This document shows, in pieces, positions 1 through 12,300 of a stretch of 64,000 nucleotides of DNA. The stretch spans positions 142,766,001-142,830,000 of the forward strand of contig CM077670.1 in NCBI GenBank assembly GCA_039707655.1, read 5' to 3'. The DNA is from Elymus sibiricus. Its lineage: Eukaryota > Streptophyta > Magnoliopsida > Poales > Poaceae. Each line of letters opens with the position of its first letter. Within the stretch, counting starts at the first letter, position 1. The notes below the pieces were generated by a model. That model had not been told where the DNA came from, made no database searches, and saw only the letters and a program-made list of their open reading frames with translations. A program made the translations under genes and the position numbers.

Positions 1-175
1 ACTTAGCTATAGCGCGGCCCGGCAACACGCCCTATAGCTAAGTTAGCTATAGTGCGGCCCTATAAAACACGCGTTACTGCTACATTTTTTTTATTTTAAA
101 ATTATCTTGACAGTTAGCTGTAGCGCTTGTTTCCCAAAAAAGCGCTACTGCTAATTTTTTTTCTATTTCTTATCT
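1..175. repeat. CACTA subterminal repeats, transposase-distal side
   Basis: Several direct and inverted copies of an 'agc(t/a)gtagcgc' / 'gcgctactgct' motif are packed here, for example around 7, 47, 80, 115 and 150. They match the motifs at 4640-5000 near the other end. Such arrays are the transposase-binding regions of CACTA elements, so the distal end should lie shortly left of the window. Confidence 0.75.
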
Positions 176-180
176 AATTG

Positions 181-330
181 ATTTTCATTTTCATTTTCAT
201 TTTTATTTTTCTTATCTTTCATTATCATTTTTCTTTTTCTTATCTTTCATTTTCATTTTTGTTTTTCTTATCTTTCATTTGCGTTTTCCTTTTTCTTATC
301 TTTCATTTGCATTTTTCTTTTTCATTTCGT
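181..330. repeat. pyrimidine-rich minisatellite, about 29-bp period
   Basis: The core 'cttatctttcatt' recurs near 210, 240, 269 and 297, giving a period of roughly 29 bp, preceded by 'attttc' hexamers. It lies between the subterminal repeats and the end of the transposase. The following 331-491 is AT-rich and I see nothing in it. Confidence 0.8.
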
Positions 331-491
331 TTCTTGTTGTATAAGTTGTAGCAGTGGGATAGGGTTACGTCTATTGGAGTAATAACACCCTCCGGATAAT
401 AAATAGTGTATAATATATATTACATCATTTGACCTCTAACGGTGTGTTAAGTATGTATACAAAATAGATATAGACAAATTATGATAGTTTG

Positions 492-3400
492 TCAGCTTGG
501 TCGACGACGCTTCAGACTGATCTTCTTCTTTCCTCTTTTGTTCGTTGTCGGATAATTGAGCCCATGGTCATGACTTTTCCTTTTCCAGGGAGTACGATCT
601 TTCATAGGTAATGTAGTCTTCATCCTTCTTTTGACGTATGTTTCATCGTCATCAGCATCATCTTCCCTCATCGGGTCACCGTACTTGTCATAGTCTTCCT
701 CGTTGGCGACTCCATCCATTTCGACGATGCTCCTTTTGCCTCTCCACACGACAGCACGGTTGGGATTGCTCGGGTCGGTTATGAAGAAACGTTGTGTCAC
801 ATGTTTAGCGTGTACCCATGGCTCATTTTTGGCGGTGGCGTTGACGGTACCGCTATCGGAGTCGGGTATACACATGGTAGTGAAATGTCGGTTTTATCTT
901 TGTACATTCTTAGCCCATCTGACACGGAACATCGTCGCGCTATGCAATCTAGAGTAGTCAAGCTCCCAGATCTCATCGACCCTTCCGTAATATCTTTCAA
1001 TTACGTTCCCGGTCATGGCTTCCATCGTCACCCCTGAGTTCTGGTTATCACTGTTTATATCTTTGGCCTTCGTGTAGAACGTGTATCCGTTGATATGCTT
1101 GATAAGTCGCGAGGTTGACCGACGGGCCATGTGCTAAGGCGTATATGAGCGTTCCGTCTGGACAGCCCTCTTCCGGGGGATTAGCCAGAACTCGCTCTTT
1201 GAACCAATGCAAGAAAGTGGAGTTGTGCTCTCTAATAACTTCAGCGTCCGTCCTGTGCACCCCACGGTCACAGTAGTTCTTTGCGATGTTCTCTTTGTGC
1301 AGTGTCACGAAATCTTCTAGCACATCTAGGTGTTGTAGCACTACTAAGTTTGCCCTGTCAAAGTCGTTTTGTCGGCCCGAGCGGAACACATTCACATCCC
1401 TCCGACTATTGGTGTGACCTTCGCCTTCGAGCCTTCCATAGTGCTTGCTGACGGGCAAACCAGCAACAGGGTCTCCGGTGCCTAGATAACTCTCGCCGAA
1501 AGAGATGCACTCTTTGGTCAGATATCCTGGGGCTATGCTTCCATCCGGACGGGACATGTTACGAACGAATCCTTTGATGACCCCATTAATCCTCTCAAAC
1601 GGCATCATGCTGTGCAGGAATGTCGGCCCTAGGTTGATGATGTCATCCACGATGTGGACACATAGATGCCCCATGACATCAAAGAACGCGGGCGGGAAGT
1701 ACATCTCTAGCTCATTTAGTATGACAACGATCTCTTCCTGTAGCCTATGGAGTTACTTGACAGGGATCGACTTTCGAGAGATAGCATCAAAAAAGTGGCA
1801 TAGGTCAGTAAGCGTCTCATGGACGTGGGTGTCCATAATCCCTCTAAGTGCAACCGGGAGTAACTGTGTCATCATCACATGACAGTCGTGAGAATTCAAC
1901 CCGCTGAACCTTTTTTTCTTTGTGTCCAGATATCTGCTAATCTTCCCACGGTATCCGGAACTAACTTTGATTCCGGCAAGGCACTTGAACAATTGATCGA
2001 CCTCCTTCGGATGTAAGGTGAAGCAAGAGGGGGTGCAATATTGTTCTTCCTTCTAGTTTACTTTTTTCCCCCTATCTTCCATCTCCGACTCCGTCTTCGT
2101 CTCCTCCGACGACTTTTTACCGGGCATTTGGAGATCTTTTCTGATATTCAAAAATTCCAAGTCTTTTCTTGCCTTCGGCCCATCCTTGGTCTTCTCCGGC
2201 ATGTTCATCAATGTTCCAAGCAAGCGCTCGAGGATATTCTTCGTGATATGCATTTGATCAAGGCTATGAGGCGTGTCGAGTTTGGGCCAGTACTCTAAGT
2301 CCCAGAAAACAGACCTCGTCTTCCATACCTTCAGCAGCGACTCCGGCGCCTTTTTCTTCGTCTTTCCCGGCGAGGGGCACTCTTCCCAGTTCTTCAATAA
2401 CTCATATATTTCGGCACCGCTACGCTTACGTGGAGGACCTCGATGCTCAGCCTTACCATTGAATAGATCTCCATGCTTTCTCCACGGGTCATCCTTCTCG
2501 AGCCATCTTCGATGCCCCATGTACACGATTTTCGAAGACCCACCATCTTTCGATAGCTGATGAGAAGTTGTATCATCCATGCACCTGGTGCATCCGCAAT
2601 ATCCGTGGCACACCTGGCCGGAGATATAGCCGTAACCGAGATAGTCCTGCACCATCGTAATCAGCGCGGCTCTCATGTAGAAATACTCTCCTTTGCTTGC
2701 GTCCCATGTCTTGGCCGGCATTGTCCATAAGGTCTGTAGCTCCTCTTTCAGTAACCTGAGATACAAATTTATATCATTTCCCGGTTGTCTCGGCCCTTGA
2801 ATAAGCATAGTCATGTGTATGTATTTTTCCTTCATGCACTTCCAGGGGGGAGGTTGTACATCCATACAAACACGGGCCATGTGCTATGATTGGTGTTCTG
2901 GTTGCCAAACGGATTCATGCCATCAGTACTAGCGCCAAGCACGATGTTCCTTGCATCATCTGCGAAAAATTTAAATTCAGCGTTTAATGCTCTCCACTGG
3001 CTAGCATCAGCGAGGTGTCTCAGCTTCGGATCATCTCCGTCATCTGGCTTCACCCTCTCTGCGTGCCAGCGCATAAGCTTTGCTTCCTTAGGATCTACGA
3101 AATACCGCTGCAGACGCGGAGTGATCGGAAAGTACCATACAACTTTCTGTGGAGCTTTCTTTCCGGCCTTCTTATATCGTGAAGCATTGCACCTTGGACA
3201 GATGGTTTTTTCCACGTGCTCGTTCCGATATATGATGCAATCATTGATGCATGCGTGATATCTAATGTGTGGCAGATCAAGAGGGCACATGATTTTCTTT
3301 GCCAGCTCGACACTAGTAGGACACAGGCTTCCCGCGGGAAGAACCTTCTATAGATACTTCAGAAGCTCATCCAGGCTTGCATCCGTCCATTTGTTTTTTG

Positions 3401-4106
3401 CCTTCATCTTTAGAAGTTCTAGCGTGAAACTCAAGCGGGTCACCTCGGGATCGCAACCATCATACAATGGAGTCATCGAGTCTACCTCCAGTTGCGCCAG
3501 TTTGGCCTCCTCTCTAGAAGCAGCTCTGTCGCTAGTCGTCTCCTTGCGAAGCAGGTCTCGAACATGCGGGTCCCGCATGGCTGAACTTAGTAGCGACGAA
3601 GGCTGTGGCGTGTCCGCGTCTTCTCCGCCTTGTACTGCCTCTTCGCCTTCACCATTTGTAAGGCCCTCTTCTTCGGGCCCATAATCGGTCATCTCTTCGT
3701 CTAGCCCAATGTCGTTATTTCCTGCCCCGTCGACGTCCTCATCATCATCATCTTCACTTATCCACCGAGCATGGCCATCCATGAAACCATGCATGAGCAG
3801 GTGCGCCTTGAATTTACCACCCTTAAAGGGGTCGAGCCTGACTCCTCCTTTGCATTTTCCACACGGACATAAAACATCCTTTAGTCTTTTTTCATACATG
3901 TAGTCCACCGCGGATTGCCAGTATCTTTCCACCATCCTTCCATTGACCTTCATGATCACCTGCATGCGCGAAGCAAAAGAATTATAACCACGTACGCATG
4001 CATGGATCAAATTCATACAAAAATTCGACATGACCTTCCCTAAACATAGGACATATTGAGTTTGCCCGAAATTCGCCGAAACGGAATTGAATCGACATTT
4101 CGGCAA
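492..4106 (-). pseudogene. TNP2-type CACTA transposase, decayed
   Basis: Reading down the minus strand, the N-terminal piece (3348-4106) carries a CPCGKC cysteine motif and the HLLMHGF / RW.SED region of the 'Transpos_assoc' domain. Next come the TNP2 core in 2832-3290 (CPRCNASRYKK, STDGMNPFG) and 2053-2880 (GPRQPGNDINLYL, CHGYCGCTRC), DUF4218-like sequence (1753-1992 and 1048-1704, with HDCHVMM and PFERINGVIKG) and DUF4216-like sequence (492-1130, with NGYTFYTKA and DEIWELDYS). In-frame stops lie at about 3348, 2053, 1753 and 894. A frameshift falls in the G6 run at 2845-2850 and another near 1095-1130. It cannot make a full-length transposase. Any movement would need enzyme from another copy. 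No TNP1-type partner gene is visible. Confidence 0.92.
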
Positions 4107-4639
4107 AACATCGGCAACTCATGTCACCCACATTTCAACAAATACACAATATAGGCAACTCACATGCCACACACAATTCGGTATATTCATATCGCGCATA
4201 GTTCCGATCCTATCGCAGACACACATATTTCCATTCTTGCACAACTCTTTTTTTGCTCACCTATGTGTCGAGAGGGATATCGAGCACCTTCTTAATTAGC
4301 TAGTAGATCTAGATAGTGAGGTACCTACATATAGCTCTTAATAGGGAGAGAGAGAGAGCTAGCTAGTGGAGATTGGTGGATGGGCAAAGAGAGAGAGATG
4401 GAGGAGGGAGGCCATTAATTAATGTAGGTGGTGGAGGGGCAAAGAAAGAGAGAGGGAGGAGGGAGGGCATTAATGGAGGGGGTGGAGGGGCTAAGAAGAG
4501 AGAGGGAGGAGGGGGAGCATTGAAAGGAAGAACCAATAAGCAAGTGCAAGAAGAGGGGGGGGGGGGAGAAAGGAAGGGGGAGGGAGAAGAAGGGGGAGGG
4601 AGAAGAAGGGGGAAAAGGTGGTACATATTTTGGCTGGCG
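4107..4639. repeat. transposase leader with purine-rich imperfect repeats
   Basis: This is the untranslated side upstream of the transposase. Between about 4370 and 4530 a purine-rich unit of roughly 50-60 bp (ggaggagggagg, then ccattaat, then ggtggaggggc, then aaagagagag) occurs about three times. It is followed by a G/A-only stretch to about 4620, including a G9 run at 4555-4566. The open frames through it are proline- or glycine-rich low complexity and I do not call them genes. Confidence 0.7.
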
Positions 4640-5000
4640 ACCATAGCAGTAGCGCTGGCCATACACACACGCTACTGGTACTTGCACTAGTTGTAGCGCT
4701 GGGTTGCAACCCGCGCTACTGCTAAAGGGGCCCACAAGCTTACACGCAGAACAAATAGTAGTAGCACGCTATCTATAACAGGCGCTACAGCTGTGGCACT
4801 AACAGTAGCGCTGGGTGTTTCACAAACGCTACTACTATGAATTGACCTGGGGGTGTGGTGTGGCACACTTAACAGTAGCGCCGCCCAGCATAACCAGCGC
4901 TGCTGCTAAGTTATACCAGCAGCGCGTTTTTAGCCCAGCGCTACTGGTACTTAGCAGTAGCGCGGTGGTCCATACACGCGCTATTGGTAAAGTTCTACCT
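4640..5000. repeat. CACTA subterminal repeats, transposase-proximal side
   Basis: About a dozen copies of 'agcagtagcgc' or its complement 'gcgctactgct' occur in both orientations over 360 bp, separated by short spacers. Array structure and position just inside the terminus identify them as subterminal transposase-binding repeats. Confidence 0.85.
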
Positions 5001-5007
5001 ATAAGTT

Positions 5008-5024
5008 TTTTCCTAGTAGTGCCT
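5008..5024 (-). repeat. CACTA terminal inverted repeat and target-site duplication
   Basis: The minus strand starts CACTACTAGG at 5021. Bases 5022-5024 (cct) are the likely 3-bp target duplication. The uninterrupted LTR copy reads 'gcaccctgcg' at about 12479-12488, which is compatible with insertion at that cct. Confidence 0.8.
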
Positions 5025-6319
5025 GCGTTTTGGCCCCCCACTGGATGCTACATCTTGTCCAACTCGATGTTTACAGATCATTTGGATGAGTTATGACATT
5101 GGATGGACCAGGACGGCTCTAGAGTGGTCGAGGTGATCCAGAACAGTTTCTGGATAGAAACTTGGGTGGAGGTTTCTGGAGAAATGGCTGGAGGGAAAGA
5201 GTTGAATCCTTGTCATACTGAATTGTGGTAGAAAGGAGTAGGTTCTGACCAAATTCTAGGTCATTTGGATCAAGTTTGCATGCACTTCCTTCACAAAGTG
5301 CCCTACTGGACAGAAATGAGAAAGTTGAAGCTGTGCTCAAATGGTTGAATGAAAAGAGCTGAATTTTTGTGTAGGATGATTGTTTGGCTATATGGAGGCA
5401 CTGGTAAAATTTCAGCTCATTTGGATGCCCTATGAAGGTACTTCCTTCACAGAGCTTCGTGCTATATAGAAACTAGATGGAATTTTTGGGAGAAATTGGC
5501 TAGATAAAATGATATGAATTTTTGCATGGCCACATCATATAGGGAATGTGAGGTCCTGGATTAATTTCAAGAATTTTGAAGCAATGTAAAATATAGTTGC
5601 TTCACAAACCCAAAACAGATCCAGAAACAAGAACTGGATGATGTCCTCAAAGCTTGAACTGTGGAACTTGGGTTCTTACTGGAAATGGTGAAGATATGGA
5701 TAAGAGAAGCTTCACAAATTATTTGGGATTTTTCCTGGCTATCAAAATGGTAGCTCCTTTGGAAAGTGCCCAGAATGCAATATTGGCTTTAAATAGGGAA
5801 ATGCAATTTCCCTTATTTAATTATTGCCAATATTTTTACGGGAGCTCAATATGATCACAAAGAATATCTCCACAAGTTTTTATGAACTTTGGAGATAGAT
5901 AGATATTTTTCTGGATTTAATTCCTTCTCAGGGCAGAAAAAGGAATTAATTTTAAATGAAAAATATTGCAAATGACTTGGCAATATTTTTACATATCCAG
6001 GGTTTATAGATATGGGATGATCACTGGAAAAAGTTTGGGAGGCAATATATCAAATAAAATTGGGGTTCCTTTGTAACTGCAAGAATTAGGGTTTCCCTTC
6101 CGGTAACCTGGAAGGGTAGGGTTTCGGTGGCAAACTCCTGAAAATAAAGTTTGGGTGGCAAGGTTGGACTGGAGAGAATCTCTGGTTGGATAGGAAAGGC
6201 AAGGCTATATGACCATCTTCATATACCCAAGAGCGAGAGAAAATCCGATAACATCGAAAAAAAAGACGGGAGTCAAATCCCGCGAAAAAAAATCGGGGAA
6301 GGTAAACCAGGGTGTTACA
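5022..6319 (-). repeat. 3' LTR (distal part) of the LARD element
   Basis: 1298 bp matching 12482-13780 with scattered substitutions. The minus strand begins TGTAACACCC at 6319. The rest of this LTR lies left of the CACTA insertion. No coding region is recognised. Confidence 0.88.
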
Positions 6320-6333
6320 AACCTACCCCCATT
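6320..6333 (-). other. polypurine tract of the LARD element
   Basis: The minus strand reads AATGGGGGTAGGTT immediately before the LTR start TGTAACACC. This is the plus-strand DNA priming site of an LTR element and sets its orientation. Confidence 0.8.
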
Positions 6334-7604
6334 AAGAAAATCTCGTTCTCGAGATTTCCGGGCTTACCTCCCGGTTAAGGGGGGGACATACCTGTGTGTG
6401 ACTTGGATCCATCAATTGTCTTGTCTTGTTGGTTCACTGGCCTTTTAACTTCCTCTTCTGATGGCCCCGGTGTTGTCTTTTCACATAGCTACCTTGAATC
6501 CTTCTCTTTCCTGTCAGGTGCACCTTTTGTCCTGGTAGTTTGTTGCCTAGGTTTGGTGGGTAGCTCGTAATACCGACGAGTAGTTTGGTTTCCATGGCCT
6601 GGAGCTAACTGCTTCAGGTTTTATCGCAATATTCCGTACCCTGACTATCATGAACAAGACATCCTTTCCTGGCACAAGGCTCGCGTGATCTTATGGCCTC
6701 GAGTGACTAGGGGTAGCTTTCTTTCTGCCTTGTCAGAATGCTCAGTCTGACTCCGGGTTCTGTACTGATGTTTTCCTTCTGCCTTATGCATTCTGACTTT
6801 GTCCTTAGGTGATCCACAGTCCAAGGAACAACATGACCGAACTATTACCGATGTGTCCCCAATTGGAATGTCAGGCATGCTCATAGAGTAATCATAGGTA
6901 GTAACCTCTTATTCCACTGATGTCACGGCATCTACGAACTATCGATGCTAACGTGCATGTGTTCTTAGCTACTGTATCTGAATGTCTTATTCTCAAGTGA
7001 GTTCAGGCTGTCAAACTTCGTTAATTACTGAGGTGGCCCTGCCATATATAGCCTCTGTAGTCCTTGTTATGACCATTCAGCTGAACATAGTATGGCTAAC
7101 ATCCGGTGTATCTTTCGGAGCATAGCCTCTTATCTTAATTGACGGCTCATTTTCATGATGATTATGACATGCTGGTTGCATTGTTGTGGCCGTATATGCA
7201 AGAGTCTGAAAAGGACTGGCAGTATCACCTTGAAGCTTTACTTTATTGACCTTCAAAAGTTGTGTATCCAAAACTTCTCTATTCTTGGGGGTTCCTTTTG
7301 GAGACCTGTCATGACCTGCCAACACGGCTCCTTGGTCATATCCAAGCTTGTCGGGCTTGTACACACAACTTACTCTTGCATATCTCGTGGGGGTTGCTGT
7401 GTTCATATCCTTTCTTGACATTTGGGCCGATGTTTCTCTAAACACAGTCATTCCCGTGTACGAGTGGCTCGCATGAACTGATCCATTGGATTGCATGCTC
7501 ACAACATATGCAGGGGTAGGATAAATCCTTTCATAACCACTGAGTTCTGAGGCGAACGTGTGTCTGAACTAGTTTGTGCTTCTAACAAGTTTGTTGCGGG
7601 TGCG

Positions 7605-7893
7605 ATGGTGTGTTGAAGTAGGCTAAACTCCTTACGCTCGAAGCTTTTTCCAAGGTAGCGTGCCGAAGAAGGCTGAGTATTGTACCTTAGAAGCTTTCCC
7701 TCAAGGGGCTTACCACAAAAGGTCAAGTGCCTTATGCTGGAAGCTTTCCACGGTAGCAGGCTGAGGAAGATGGAAGCGCTGTACCCTAGAAGATTTTCCC
7801 TTAGTGGCGCAGTGTGGAAGATTGAGAGTCTTGCGTTGTAAGCTCCTTTCGATAGCTTGCGGAGGAAGGCTGGGTTCCTTGTATCGAGAACCT
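7605..7893. repeat. degenerate tandem repeat, about 49-bp unit
   Basis: Roughly six diverged units. The core 'gaagctttc' or a variant recurs near 7640, 7689, 7739, 7790 and 7838, alternating with 'cctta(c/t)g' and 'gaggaaggctg' motifs. Spacing is 48-51 bp. Confidence 0.6.
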
Positions 7894-9310
7894 TGCACTG
7901 TGATATGCAGTCGGACCTGTGGCCGGTTCTGGCTTCCTTCCGGAGGATTCAAAATTCACCTATTGGGGAGCCAAAACTTGGTATAGGCCATACCTTGTTT
8001 AAGGATATCCTGTTGGTCATGCACACCGCTTGTCCTTCTGCTGGTCTGGTCATTGTTGCTGTAAAGGTTGCGTAACTGATGTAGACTTCATGTTGCTAAT
8101 TACTCCGGGATACCAGATGTTGCCGGTAATAAGTGGTTGGCGGATAATTACATTTGGTTGTACTTCCAGGTAGTCAAAATTCTCATTGATTCCAGATAGC
8201 CGTGGGTTTATCCATATGTCTCGCAAACCTTGTTCACAGTGCCCGAAAGTTTGTATATGCATCAAGAAATTCCAGACTATGCTTGAAATGCATATCAGCA
8301 TACCAGAATTTTTGTTGTTGCTCCTGGCACATTCACATTCTTGATATATGTCTTCTGTGGGTAATAAATTATTCTTGAGTCCATTGAGAAAGACTCAAGG
8401 TTCACCTTACTGACTAAAGTAATCCTTGTATCGAGGATGGAATAATTCGTCCCTTTTTGTGTTCATTATTGATAGCTCATCTGACTGCTCCTTAGGCGTG
8501 ACCTGTCTTGAGGCAAACTCTCTCAGATATATTCTGACCTTATCCATTGCACATAGATCCTGCTTCCGACCCATTCTTTATTCTTGACAGATCCAGTGAT
8601 AATGTTCTGAATATCGGGTAGTGGACTTGTCTCTTCTTACTGAATTTGGATTATTGGGTATTATCCAGGCTGTATGCTAGTCTTCTTAGCGGTACTTGTG
8701 GATGGATCCAGTCGGAGTGAAAGAACCGAAACCAACAAAAGAAGCAAAACCCGAGAAAAACAAAAATACCAAAAGCAAATAAAGCTTAATTTTTACGGAC
8801 CTCCTACACGTGGCCAAAGATCCACTAGTATAATTAGCCTAGCGCACTCAATGCACCACTAAGGATTTAGAAGCAAAACCACACAATGCCCCTGGTAGCA
8901 ATTGGTGTCAAGCTCCTACTACTTCCTTAGGGAACATCCAACTCGACGCATGACCATAGCCAAATTGGCTTAGTCCATGATCCTAGGGTTATCGGGAAAA
9001 GATGGAATTTATAGGCGTTTCCCAAAGAAAACTAGATTTGAGGAGAGAAATGCCATGGTCAGCAAGCAAGGTGGGGATATCTGGTTTACCTAGGGGTTAA
9101 GGGCTCACGGGTCATTGCCTGGTGCGGACATTTCACACCGGAGGCAAAGGCCATGAGAGTTAAGGTCTAATGGAGCCAAAAATCTATGGGATTGCCTGGT
9201 GGTCAATAGTAGCCATGCTGGTTTGGCAAAGATGGCTGAAATCCATCTAGGCTTTCTACTGAGCACAAGACAATGAAGTCCAACTAGGGTAACCTACAGT
9301 CAGCCTGGCT

Positions 9311-9322
9311 GCTCTGATACCA
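9311..9322 (-). other. primer binding site, tRNA-Met type, of the LARD element
   Basis: The minus strand reads TGGTATCAGAGC, the canonical initiator tRNA-Met primer site, five bases from the LTR end at 9328. Confidence 0.93.
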
Positions 9323-9327
9323 TCCGT

Positions 9328-12300
9328 TGTGGCGCCCCGGCTGAATACTATTATAGTCAGACGGTCACCGCACACACTAGCCCAGGAAATCACTCTGGCA
9401 TGCACATTTACAACAAGTATCATGAACATAGGCCTTTCTATTAATGGATATATAAGTCTTACATGATATTTTACAAGGGTGATGGCAGCGGAAAAGCTCT
9501 ATCTAAGGCAGCATGGTCTTGGTGCGGCTCCAATCCCCAGGGATCTGACTGGGTTACTATTCTAGCTCACGACCGCCGGCTTCTCGACGGATTCTTAGGT
9601 GAACCTGGCCACATTGAAGGACGTTGAGTACTTTTGAATGTACTCACAAGCAAACCAAATAACATATACACCAAGCAAAGAATTCCATGGCATTCAAGCA
9701 TGCACGTGTTATCCTAACAATATTAATGATCAGGTTATGGCAGTATTATCTAGCAATATAACTACTAAAATGAGGACGACAAGGTAAAGCATAATAGTAA
9801 ATGCAATTGATCAAATTCATTCACATGATCCCTCCAGATCCAAGTTCTTATGGTCATTCGACGCTCCCTGTCATAGCCATCCCATGGCTAACATCTCAAC
9901 TTCCTGACATCATCCGATGTCCAGGCATCTATGCCACAAATCTGACAAAGCTTACCTTATCTGGTTCGTTCTTAGCAATCATTCGGTTAACTCCTCCAGA
10001 CTTGACACAGACCAAATAGTGTGACCTAGTACAAGCTGTGTCCCATGACCGAGGACGCGACTATTTGAATAGATTTACACTCAGCAAAGGTTGCGCACTT
10101 TACCCACACTATGGAGCTCTTGGCCTCGTACATCAGTACATGCTCCCATTCGATTGGACCGGTGTTGCTCCAACAAAGCTTGTCTATTGCCAGGCACTCC
10201 CACGGTACCACCGACAACCATACCCCTTCCGGGTCATGTCCAGGGTGGCCCTTGTGTCAGTCCTGACACCTGCCACCGTCGTGGCTAAACAAAACTGTCC
10301 CAAACGGGGACCCCAGGCTAAACAACAACCGGGCTCACAAGGTTATCGCCGCCTACCGGGCCAGGGTAGCACGCACGCATAACCTTCCCTCTTTGGAGGT
10401 ACCGATAAGAGGCAAGACAATAGACCAAGTTAGGGCCTTCCCATAAAGGCAAATGTGGTTGCACTGATGAGCTCGGTTTGGTGGCACTATGACTCGATCC
10501 AGCCGACGGAGGAGGTAGTCATTATTAAGTCACATTCGTTATCATTGCAATAACAGTAATAATGCATACTGTAACAACTATGAAAACATAACAACCTATC
10601 TCCATACAATGTCATAACGAGTCATTAGTGAAACAACATTTAAATGGCAAGTTATCACTTTACAAGTTTTAGTTGTAGGTTACGACCATCCGAGCTCTTG
10701 CATGAAACCGGCAAATAACCCAGTAGCCACCAGAACGGTCTTTACAACCCGGATCTGGGACATTACTGGAATAGCTCAACCCCGGCTCAAGACAGCTGAA
10801 AAGCAGCTCTGAGCATGAGACGGTGTTGATAAAAGAAGGTAGCGATTCCCTAAGACGGCCGAAGATCAGCTCAGAGCATGGGGTCACTGCTACAAAAAGA
10901 AACCCAATAGCTGCCAGAGACGGCCGAAAAGCAGCTCAGAACACGGGACAGTTCTTGAAAAGAGAAATATAAAGTCAGCATCCACCCCGGACGGCCGGAT
11001 GCAGCTCAGAGCACAGGCGTGGTGCCGTTACCAGAAAAAGGCAAGCCAGGGTTCATCAGAGTCACCTACAGCTCACTACAATGCACACGAGCATATTAAT
11101 TAAACACGCAAAAACAAGACAGAAGCAATGCTTTAGGGCATATCTTAGATGGTCGGCTTGCCTAGGGGTCGATGAATTCACCGGAGAGAAGTGCGTTCAC
11201 CTCGCAAAAAGATTCGCCGGAAAAGATTCCCTCTCGAAGGGGCTGAATATAGGGCAGGGGCAAAATGGTATTTTTCAGAATTGTCAACCTCATGAAAATG
11301 ATACCATCAGAACGGACTCGACGAACAGAGAATGTGGGCATTAGAATCACCTGAATCGGAGTTGCGGGTAAGAAGTTAGAAGGGTTTGACTACCAGGGAC
11401 CAATCTGTGAAATAAATATTTACACAGGATTCCTTGGCCGATTTCCAGAGAAAAAGAAAAGAGCCACTGTGCTCACTGGGCCGGATTGGGCTGGAATCGA
11501 CCGCCGCCTGGGTCACCATGAGGCAGCAGCCGCTGCTATTGCTCGTGGGCCAAGCCCAACTGCGCTGCTGCTTCACTTAAAAAATGAAGGGAGGCTGGGT
11601 CGCTGACGATTAGGGCCCGCCTGCAGGGCATCTTCAACCTCGCGCGTGCCTCTGTCCGAGGGAGGAGCTCACCCCGACGACGATTGCCGAAGCTACGGGC
11701 AGTCTCCGACGGCACTCCGGCTATGGATGAGCTCGCCGCGGAGAGGCGCATCCAGTGGTGCAAGACTTGGACGCCGGGGAGCTCGGACTCGAGCAGCGCT
11801 TCGGCCGCAGCGGACAGCGGCGTCGGGCATGTGTGGGCACGGGGTTCTAGTGGCGGGGAGAGAGAGGTGAGGCTCGGGAGGGCTTCGCTGAGGCTGAGGG
11901 ACCCCACTGATGATGATATGAGGGAAGGAGGAGCACCGGTTGGCTCCAATTTAAGCCGAGGCCGGCGGCGGTGCTTCGGCCGGAGAGGTGGAAGAAGGGC
12001 TCCGGGGGCTCGGTTCCGAGTGCGGGGAGGATCACAGAGGAGGGGAAGGGAGCTGTGAGTGCTCGAGGAGCGCGGGGAGGGCCTACTTATAGGCGACCGA
12101 GGCGCTCGGATGAGCACAGCCGCCGTGGCGGCCTTATCGGCATGCTGGCGCTTCCGGCGAGGTGGCAAGCGCCGGGTGGCTGCGCGGGCAAGCAGTGGAG
12201 ACGTGCTGGCGCGCTCGAGAAGGCTCGGGGAGGAAGAAGCCAATGGGGAAGGCGCGACGGTGAGTCACGGGCGGAACAGCGTCGCGGCGGAGCTCGCCGT

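Larger units (their letters stand above)
1..5021 (-). mobile_element. CACTA (En/Spm-type) DNA transposon, left end outside window
   Basis: A class II transposon read on the minus strand. Its right terminus is at 5021, where the minus strand begins CACTACTAGG, the usual Triticeae CACTA start. Both sides carry the subterminal repeats typical of the superfamily (about 4640-5000 and 1-175), flanking a TNP2-type transposase pseudogene. The left end is not reached. The flank at 5022 joins directly to LTR sequence whose uninterrupted copy is at 12482, so the element inserted into an LTR. A 3-bp duplication (cct, 5022-5024) is consistent, but the left copy is out of view. Confidence 0.93.
6320..9327 (-). 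other. non-coding interior of the LARD element
   Basis: About 3.0 kb between the two LTRs. No open frame longer than about 140 codons, no gag zinc knuckle, reverse transcriptase or integrase motif is seen on either strand. Apart from the repeats at 7605-7893 it is unremarkable sequence, as expected of an element mobilised in trans. Confidence 0.75.

Noticed and set aside
4363..4735. Overlapping 100-codon frames near the CACTA end
   Set aside because: Proline/serine or glycine/arginine runs from a purine-pyrimidine repeat, not genes.
11536..12243. 235-codon minus-strand frame in the LARD LTR
   Set aside because: Ser/Pro/Arg-rich low complexity in a GC-rich block with similarly long frames on the other strand. 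Its start also lies upstream of the TATA-like box, so it does not fit the LTR transcript.
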